Origin: DATMER01 sp035556715
Lineage (GTDB): Bacteria; Acidobacteriota; Thermoanaerobaculia; Multivoradales; UBA5704
DNA length: 64,000 nt
Direction of reading: 5' to 3'
Assembly: GCA_035556715.1 (NCBI GenBank)
Contig: DATMER010000091.1
Coordinates: 16,658 to 80,657 of the forward strand
The notes under the pieces were generated by a model. It made no database searches, was not told the origin of the DNA, and was given only the letters and a program-made list of their open reading frames with translations. A program made the position numbers and the translations under genes. Below, in pieces: positions 60,072 to 64,000 of this stretch (positions within the stretch are counted from its first letter, which is position 1; every line of letters starts with the position of its first letter).

Positions 60072-61037
60072 ATGCTGCTGACCAAGGCTCAACCTGCCGT
60101 TATCCCCGCAGGGCTGGACATCCCGGCCGTCACCGTCAAGACCAAGATCGCCGTCCGCCGCCTCTGGATGAAGTACCAGGGGAAGGACAAGAAGTCCCAG
60201 CCCGTCAACGTCCTGGAGGACATCACCCTCGACGTCCGGGAAGGCGAGTTCATCTGCATCGTCGGACCCTCGGGCTGCGGCAAGTCGACGCTGCTCAACA
60301 TTGCCGGCGGCTTCCTCGATGCCACCGAAGGGGAGATCCTGATCGACGGCAAGCCGGTCCAGGGACCGGACCCGAAGCGGATGTTCATCTTCCAGGAGAA
60401 CGGCGTGTTCCCCTGGCTGACGGTCGAAGAGAACGTGGAGTTCGGGGTGAAGCGCAAGACCGACGCCGAGCGCCGCCAGCTCGCCCAGCACTACATCGAC
60501 ATGGTCGGCCTGAGCGGTTCCGAGAAGACCTTTCCGCGGGAGCTGTCGGGCGGCATGCGCCAGCGCGTGGAGATCGCCCGCGCCCTGGCCGCCGAGCCGG
60601 ACGTCCTCTTCATGGACGAGCCCTTCGGCGCCCTCGACTACCTGACCCGCCTGCGCCTCCGCGCCGAGCTGATCCAGATCTGGCAACGCGAGAAGCGGAC
60701 CGTCCTCTTCGTAACCCACGACGTGGAAGAGGCCGTCCAGCTCGCCGACCGCGTGGTGGTGATGGGCCGCCGCCCCGCCCGCATCCGAGCCATCGTGCCC
60801 GTGGATGCCCCGCGCCCCCGCAACCTGGACGACGTGGCCTGCCGCCTCCTCCGCGACGAGATCTTCGAGGTCATGGGCCTCGACCACCACGGCCAGCGCA
60901 TCCCGACCGCCCCGGCCGGAGCGACGACCACGACGATGATGGCCGCGGGTCGCCGGCACGAAGCGGCGGTTCTGGCACTAGTCCTCTGTCATCCGGCTTC
61001 GAGCGCACCTACCCGCGGGAGCTCTCCGGCGGCATGA
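60072..61037 (+). CDS. ABC importer ATPase 2, paralogue of ATPase 1, with altered C-terminus
   Basis: A 321-residue ATPase; ATG 60072 follows GGAGGGAGG. Motifs: GPSGCGKST, IFQENGVFPWLTVEENVEFG, LSGGMRQRVEIARALA, VLFMDEPFGALD, VTHDVEEAVQ. It matches ATPase 1 to about residue 278 (MGLDHHGQRI). The last ~43 residues are unrelated low-complexity sequence; the final ones read through a 26-bp repeat (GCGGTTCTGGCACTAGTCCT...) and into a duplicated piece of ATPase 1 in another frame. The C-terminus is therefore a rearrangement product; core function should be intact. Confidence 0.9.
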   Translation: MLLTKAQPAVIPAGLDIPAVTVKTKIAVRRLWMKYQGKDKKSQPVNVLEDITLDVREGEFICIVGPSGCGKSTLLNIAGGFLDATEGEILIDGKPVQGPDPKRMFIFQENGVFPWLTVEENVEFGVKRKTDAERRQLAQHYIDMVGLSGSEKTFPRELSGGMRQRVEIARALAAEPDVLFMDEPFGALDYLTRLRLRAELIQIWQREKRTVLFVTHDVEEAVQLADRVVVMGRRPARIRAIVPVDAPRPRNLDDVACRLLRDEIFEVMGLDHHGQRIPTAPAGATTTTMMAAGRRHEAAVLALVLCHPASSAPTRGSSPAA

Positions 61038-61535
61038 AGCAGCGCCCGGGTCTCCACCACGGCCCGTCCCGCTCCAAGGGCACGGAAGAGGCCCTCCACT
61101 GGAGTTCTATGTTGAAACCAGACGCCGTGTGTTGAGAAAAAATCTCGCACGTTGCAAGTTGGCACCAGTACGTTGAGGGTAGATCTTTTTCGGTACATCC
61201 CGAATCTTTTTTCTACGCTCTCTTTTGATTTTCAACATTGAGATTCTTGTTTCAACGCACAGACTCCGATTCTCAACGCACAACTTCTTTTTTCAACGTG
61301 CAGATCCTATGCTCTACACACACAATCCACACGTCGAAAACAGAAATCTTGTTTCAACGTATAGAAATTCTACGTTGCAACCTGTTCGCTGAACGTTGCA
61401 AACATAAATTTTTCTCCACGCACAGTTTCTGTGTGTTGAGAATGGGAGTCTGTGCATAGAAAACTTGCCGGGGGCAGATGTCGTCCGCCGCCTCTGGAGT
61501 ACCAGGGCCGCGGTTCTGGCACTAGTCCTCTGTCA
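60966..61535. repeat. 26-bp direct repeats and ATPase-gene fragments flanking array E
   Basis: GCGGTTCTGGCACTAGTCCT (plus CTGTCA) occurs exactly at 60966-60991 and 61510-61535. Right after the first copy, 60992-61045 repeats 54 bases of ATPase 1 (58382-58435) with one mismatch. Just before the second copy, 61477-61503 resembles the start of ATPase 2 (CGTCCGCCGCCTCTGG, AGTACCAGGG). Array E thus sits in a scar built from pieces of the two ATPase genes. Confidence 0.85.
61111..61464. repeat. AT-rich 20-21-bp-period array E
   Basis: About 16 units. The left third reads GTTGAAACCAGACGCCGTGT, GTTGAGAAAAAATCTCGCAC, GTTGCAAGTTGGCACCAGTAC; the rest reads TTTCAACGCACAGACTCCGAT, TCTCAACGCACAACTTCTTT and similar. 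The GTTGAAA start of the left units is the reverse complement of the TTTCAAC start of the right units, so the array is partly inverted. It is much richer in A+T than the surrounding genes. No gene is visible. Confidence 0.85.
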
Positions 61536-61561
61536 GGCTTGAAAGATGGGCAAACCCTCTG

Positions 61562-61621
61562 TGTAGGGGCATCCCTTGTGGGTGCCCTGGGCGAAAGGAG
61601 GCCACAAGGGCCGCCCCTACA
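61562..61621. repeat. 60-bp imperfect palindrome (TGTAGGGGC family)
   Basis: TGTAGGGGCATCCCTTGTGG at the left pairs with CCACAAGGGCCGCCCCTACA at the right around a CTGGGCGAAAGGAGG loop. I recall similar TGTAGGGGC-type palindromes as abundant dispersed repeats in many environmental genomes. It lies 29 bp after the stop of the methyltransferase gene and may act as its terminator. Confidence 0.75.
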
Positions 61622-61650
61622 ACACAATTCTAGATTGGCAGGCCACTAGT

Positions 61651-62277
61651 TTAGGCGCGCTGCGACGGAACGCGCTCGATGCACGCGCTGATGGCGGGCA
61701 CCGGAGCAATGCGGCTCAGGAACTCGGCAGGTCGAATTTCCAGGATGCGCCAGCCCGCCTCCGGAGTGAATCGTGCCCGCACCTCTTCCTCGGTAACCTG
61801 CCGCGGCGAAGGCGGCGGAAACTCCACGGCGAAGGCAAGCAGGTAGTACCGGCCGCCGGGGAGCAGCGTCCTCGCAAGTTCGGCGATGAAGGTGTCGAGT
61901 TGACCGGGCTCGAAGAGGTGGAGGAATCCGGAGTCCACCACCGAGCCAAACTGGCGTCGAAGCAGCGTCGGCTGCAGGGCATCCGCAACTTGGAAGTCGA
62001 CGAGATGGGCCACCTCGGGCGGGAGGGTCGTTACCTTCTCTCGCGCCTGGGCGATGGCAGCATCGACGAAGTCGATTCCGAGCACCTCGAGGCCACGCTG
62101 CGCGAGAGAGATGGCGAGATCCCCGGATCCGCAGCCAAGGTCCAGGACCGGGCTCGTCGGCGGGTACGCATCGAAGAGTGCGGAGAGGGACGGCTGAGGA
62201 CCGCCGACATCCCACGGCGGGATCTCCTGATAGACGGAGCCGAAGAACGCCTGAGGATCAGCGCCGAATCTGCTCAT
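61651..62277 (-). CDS. SAM-dependent methyltransferase, integron-cassette-like
   Basis: A 208-residue class I methyltransferase. Motif I is VLDLGCGSGDLAISLA, followed by LEVLGIDFVDAAIAQA, DFQVADALQ, VVDSGFLHLF and LLPGGRYYLLAF, as in thiopurine/tellurite-type methyltransferases. ATG 62277 is chosen: an ATG at 62325 lies inside the attC-like site. The start is only 14 bp after the site's core, and the stop codon lies in GCCTAAAC, close to the RYYYAAC that begins an attC. This is the geometry of an integron gene cassette. Substrate unknown. Confidence 0.8.
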   Translation of the reverse strand: MSRFGADPQAFFGSVYQEIPPWDVGGPQPSLSALFDAYPPTSPVLDLGCGSGDLAISLAQRGLEVLGIDFVDAAIAQAREKVTTLPPEVAHLVDFQVADALQPTLLRRQFGSVVDSGFLHLFEPGQLDTFIAELARTLLPGGRYYLLAFAVEFPPPSPRQVTEEEVRARFTPEAGWRILEIRPAEFLSRIAPVPAISACIERVPSQRA

Positions 62278-62291
62278 CGATGTCTCTGTGT

Positions 62292-62366
62292 GCCGAACGT
62301 GCGCCGCCGAGTAAATCGTCGGCACATGGGCGCGAGCCCGGGTGTCCGGCGCATCGCAGGTTAGGC
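62292..62366 (-). other. attC-like recombination site between two minus-strand genes
   Basis: On the minus strand it begins GCCTAAC (R'', fits RYYYAAC) and ends GTTCGGC (R', one mismatch to GTTRRRY). Next to the cores, GATGCGCCGG and TCGGCGGCGCA are largely complementary (L''/L' boxes), so the single strand can fold to the cruciform used by integron integrases. It follows the 62378 gene stop by 11 bp and precedes the methyltransferase ATG by 14 bp. Confidence 0.55.
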
Positions 62367-62377
62367 GCCACTATCGT

Positions 62378-63148
62378 CTACCCAATGCATTCGCAGTCGA
62401 TTGTCTTGCCTTTGGCTTGTGCGCTCCACTTCAGGCCCGCTTCCTTCCTGTTTCCAGCCGCCGAATAACAGGCCTGCTCCCCTGTCTTATAGTCAACACC
62501 GACTTTCGCTGCGTAGACTAGGATACTTGCAACTTGGCACTTATCAGTTTGAGTGGATGTCGGAGCAGGTCTGGAAGATTGAGTATCTCGTGCGACCAAC
62601 CGCTCCTGCGCGACACGCAAATCTCTTTGAGCAATTCGTTCAGCGTTCTGTGCATCGGCGAGCTGCTTTCGAATTACAGAGATTTCTGCTTCCGTCCCCC
62701 CTGGTTTGCTCCTCGCCTCCAGCTTCGCAATTCTTTCCTCTGCTCGCCTCTGTAGTTCTTGGGCGCTATCTCGCTCTTTCTCCAGATCCGAGATTTGTTT
62801 CTCAACTACAGCGAGTTCACTTCGAGCCCAAGCGAGAAATTTCGGATCAGCCTCGGTTGCCGCAAGGTAACGCAGATAACGTATTCTGGTTACCTCCTGG
62901 GCGGGTTCAATAGCCTTTCCAAGGTAGTGTGTACGAGTTGTGTGGTCTTGAGCCTGCTTGGAGAGTCGATAGTCGTTCTCTCCCTTCACATATCCGTAGA
63001 CTGCTGTTGTCACTGGTGCAACAAGCGCAATGAGGCTGGCCACAAGGGCTACCAAGCCCGGATTATCGTGCCACGATTTGGCGCGGGTACTAGGCGCTGC
63101 CTCCGTTGATGCTTGGCTTGAGTCTTTGGTAACAACGGGATCAGCCAT
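62378..63148 (-). CDS. Membrane-anchored coiled-coil protein, integron-cassette-like
   Basis: A 256-residue protein of unknown function. It has a charged N-terminus, one membrane segment (GLVALVASLIALVAPVTTAVYGYV), then a long coiled coil (about 95-200: FLAWARSELAVVEKQISDLEKERDSAQ and following heptads) and a small Cys-containing C-terminal domain (KCQVASILVYAAKVGVDYKTGEQACYSAAGNRKEAG, DCECIG). AAGGAG precedes ATG 63148. GC is lower than in the neighbours. It lies between two attC-like cores, as a cassette gene would. Confidence 0.7.
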   Translation of the reverse strand: MADPVVTKDSSQASTEAAPSTRAKSWHDNPGLVALVASLIALVAPVTTAVYGYVKGENDYRLSKQAQDHTTRTHYLGKAIEPAQEVTRIRYLRYLAATEADPKFLAWARSELAVVEKQISDLEKERDSAQELQRRAEERIAKLEARSKPGGTEAEISVIRKQLADAQNAERIAQRDLRVAQERLVARDTQSSRPAPTSTQTDKCQVASILVYAAKVGVDYKTGEQACYSAAGNRKEAGLKWSAQAKGKTIDCECIG

Positions 63149-63187
63149 GCGAACTACTCCTTTTCAAAGCGCGCACCGTGCTGTGAC

Positions 63188-63227
63188 GCCTAACGCTGTG
63201 GCGGCTCAGCGCACGGCGCCAGCCGTC
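63188..63227 (-). other. Half attC-like site interrupted by the group II intron
   Basis: On the minus strand GAGCCGCCACAGC-GTTAGGC-GTC: a perfect R' core (GTTAGGC) 40 bp upstream of the 63148 gene. The other half of the site would lie beyond the intron, outside the window. The intron begins 34 bp away at 63228, on the strand opposite to the cassette genes, as known for introns that target attC sites. Confidence 0.5.
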
Positions 63228-64000
63228 GTGCGCCCGGCATGGGCGCAGAACAGGAGGTGTAAATCCTCTGGGGACCCTGGCGAAGGGAACCCCACACCGA
63301 GGGGACAAGGGCTGCCCCGTGAGGGGGGTCTGGTGGAAGTCCTAGGTGCAGTGCCGAACCGAGCGCAAGCGAAGCGCCGGGTAGGCGTACAACCCGGGGG
63401 TGAGCCGGCGACCGACGGCAAAGCCCAATATTCGCCGGGGGTTGTGCGTAGAGGCGACGGTTTGGCACGAAGTTCTGCGTTCTTACCCGGGGAGATCTCT
63501 CGGCCTCCGTGGCGGACGATCCGTCAACGGTAGTCGTCGAGGACAAAAGGACGAGACGACGATGGGACGAGAGAAGTCGGAGGGTCGAATAGTACCGCAA
63601 GGCCGTCGAAAGGCGGTCCCAACCGCGGCCGTAAGGCCAAGGGGAGGGAAGGCGACCCCGGCCAGTGAACAGGCAGCTCAGCTCCAACTGTTCTGCGAGA
63701 CAGCCGACAGCCCGCAAGGGGCCGACGGCGGAGCGGCCATGGGTCAGCCCATGGCTGCAACGTTCGCGGTGCCGAAGTCGCAGGCCACGAGGAGAGGATC
63801 GCTGCCGCCGATGACGATTGAGGAGGTGGCTCGTGGGTACAACCTGAAGGAGGCGTTCCGGCACGTGGCTTCCAACCACGGTGCTCCCGGCCCGGATGGT
63901 CAGACGATCGAACAGGTGCGTGAGCATCTGGAAGAGATCCTCAGCCGTTTGAGCCGGGAACTGCTCGACGGCACCTATCGGCCTGGGGAGATCCGCCGCG
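63228..64000 (+). mobile_element. Group II intron, 5' part (runs off the window)
   Basis: The boundary GTGCGCCCGGCATGGGCGC is the typical 5' end (GUGYG) of bacterial group II introns with this maturase type, followed by structured GC-rich RNA domains (for example AGGAGGTGTAAATCCTCTGG and CGACCGACGGCAAAGCCC). An open frame for an intron-encoded reverse transcriptase starts at 63562. The 3' half (rest of the RT, domains V and VI) is outside the window. Confidence 0.85.
63562..64000 (+). CDS. Group II intron reverse transcriptase/maturase, N-terminal part
   Basis: The frame from ATG 63562 is open to the window edge (146 codons). It starts MGREKSEGRIVPQGRRKA and continues with EQAAQLQLFCETADSPQGADGG, the leader of a common group II intron maturase family, then MTIEEVARGYNLKEAFRHVASNHGAPGPDGQTIEQV, the RT-0 region. 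The RT active site (YADD) lies beyond the window. It would reverse-transcribe and splice its host intron. An internal ATG at 63811 starts the RT fold proper. Confidence 0.88.
   Translation, partial: MGREKSEGRIVPQGRRKAVPTAAVRPRGGKATPASEQAAQLQLFCETADSPQGADGGAAMGQPMAATFAVPKSQATRRGSLPPMTIEEVARGYNLKEAFRHVASNHGAPGPDGQTIEQVREHLEEILSRLSRELLDGTYRPGEIRR

Noticed and set aside
63190..63927. Minus-strand 245-codon frame over the intron
   Set aside because: It is antisense to the intron RNA and the RT gene; such frames are common annotation artefacts of this intron type.

Overview
The window is a high-GC chromosomal segment (most genes look close to 65-70% GC) from a Gram-negative bacterium: it encodes TonB-dependent receptors, an OprO/P-type porin, a LolC/E-type permease, an ExbB/ExbD/ExbD/TonB operon, lipoproteins and a Tat-exported PhoD phosphatase. 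The proline-tract plus (GGV)n TonB protein and the overall gene style suggest Acidobacteriota (Thermoanaerobaculia/Holophagae-like). This is inference; no rRNA, tRNA or universal phylogenetic marker beyond carA is present.

Layout. 1-2.4 kb: membrane glycolipid genes (GT2 fragment, PAP2, GT28-like). 2.5-11.9 kb: phosphate block, with a phosphate-selective porin, an ArgR-type regulator, a small XRE regulator, an ArsR-ArsC fusion and pstS-pstC-pstA-pstB. Two 7-4-7 Pho boxes lie upstream of the porin and pstS. 12.0-13.0 kb: about 1 kb of 21-bp-period degenerate tandem repeats with a 41-bp perfect palindrome. 13.2-15.2 kb: lower-GC island with a possible PD-(D/E)XK protein, a hypothetical gene, and a vapB antitoxin next to a beheaded vapC. 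15.3-18.3 kb: hydrolase, thioredoxin-reductase-like flavoprotein, a MITE and an AraC regulator. 18.4-19.3 kb: first copy of an unusual dispersed element (hairpin, short ORF, 20-bp repeat array). 19.3-24.6 kb: frameshifted DUF1801 gene, PhoD, beta-helix IPTL-CTERM protein, CNNM/CorC protein. 24.5-31.9 kb: a metal-handling locus of Cys/His-rich exported proteins, an HMA-domain protein whose second metal-binding Cys is an in-frame UGA (predicted selenocysteine), a TonB-dependent receptor and a lipoprotein. 32-38.8 kb: beta-barrel protein, two-component system, a second receptor and a secreted protein. 38.8-43.7 kb: CstA, an APC permease and a dicarboxylate symporter. 44-47.2 kb: TonB system. 47-53 kb: TPR and TPR-cNMP proteins, NhaA, a kinase and a histidine phosphatase, then the second copy of the dispersed element. 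53.8-56.1 kb: LolC/E-type permease and carA. 56.2-61.0 kb: an ABC importer with one permease, two paralogous ATPases and a substrate-binding protein with a second in-frame UGA at a Cys-type position. 61.1-61.5 kb: an AT-rich 20-21-bp array. 61.6-64 kb: two minus-strand genes with integron attC-like sites, the last interrupted by a group II intron running off the window.

Two things stand out. (1) Two genes that only make full-length products if UGA is read as selenocysteine, both in metal/ABC-import contexts. (2) Several intergenic arrays with different consensus sequences but the same 20-21-bp period (two DNA helical turns), one family duplicated together with a hairpin and a conserved short reading frame. 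I know of no described element of this architecture.
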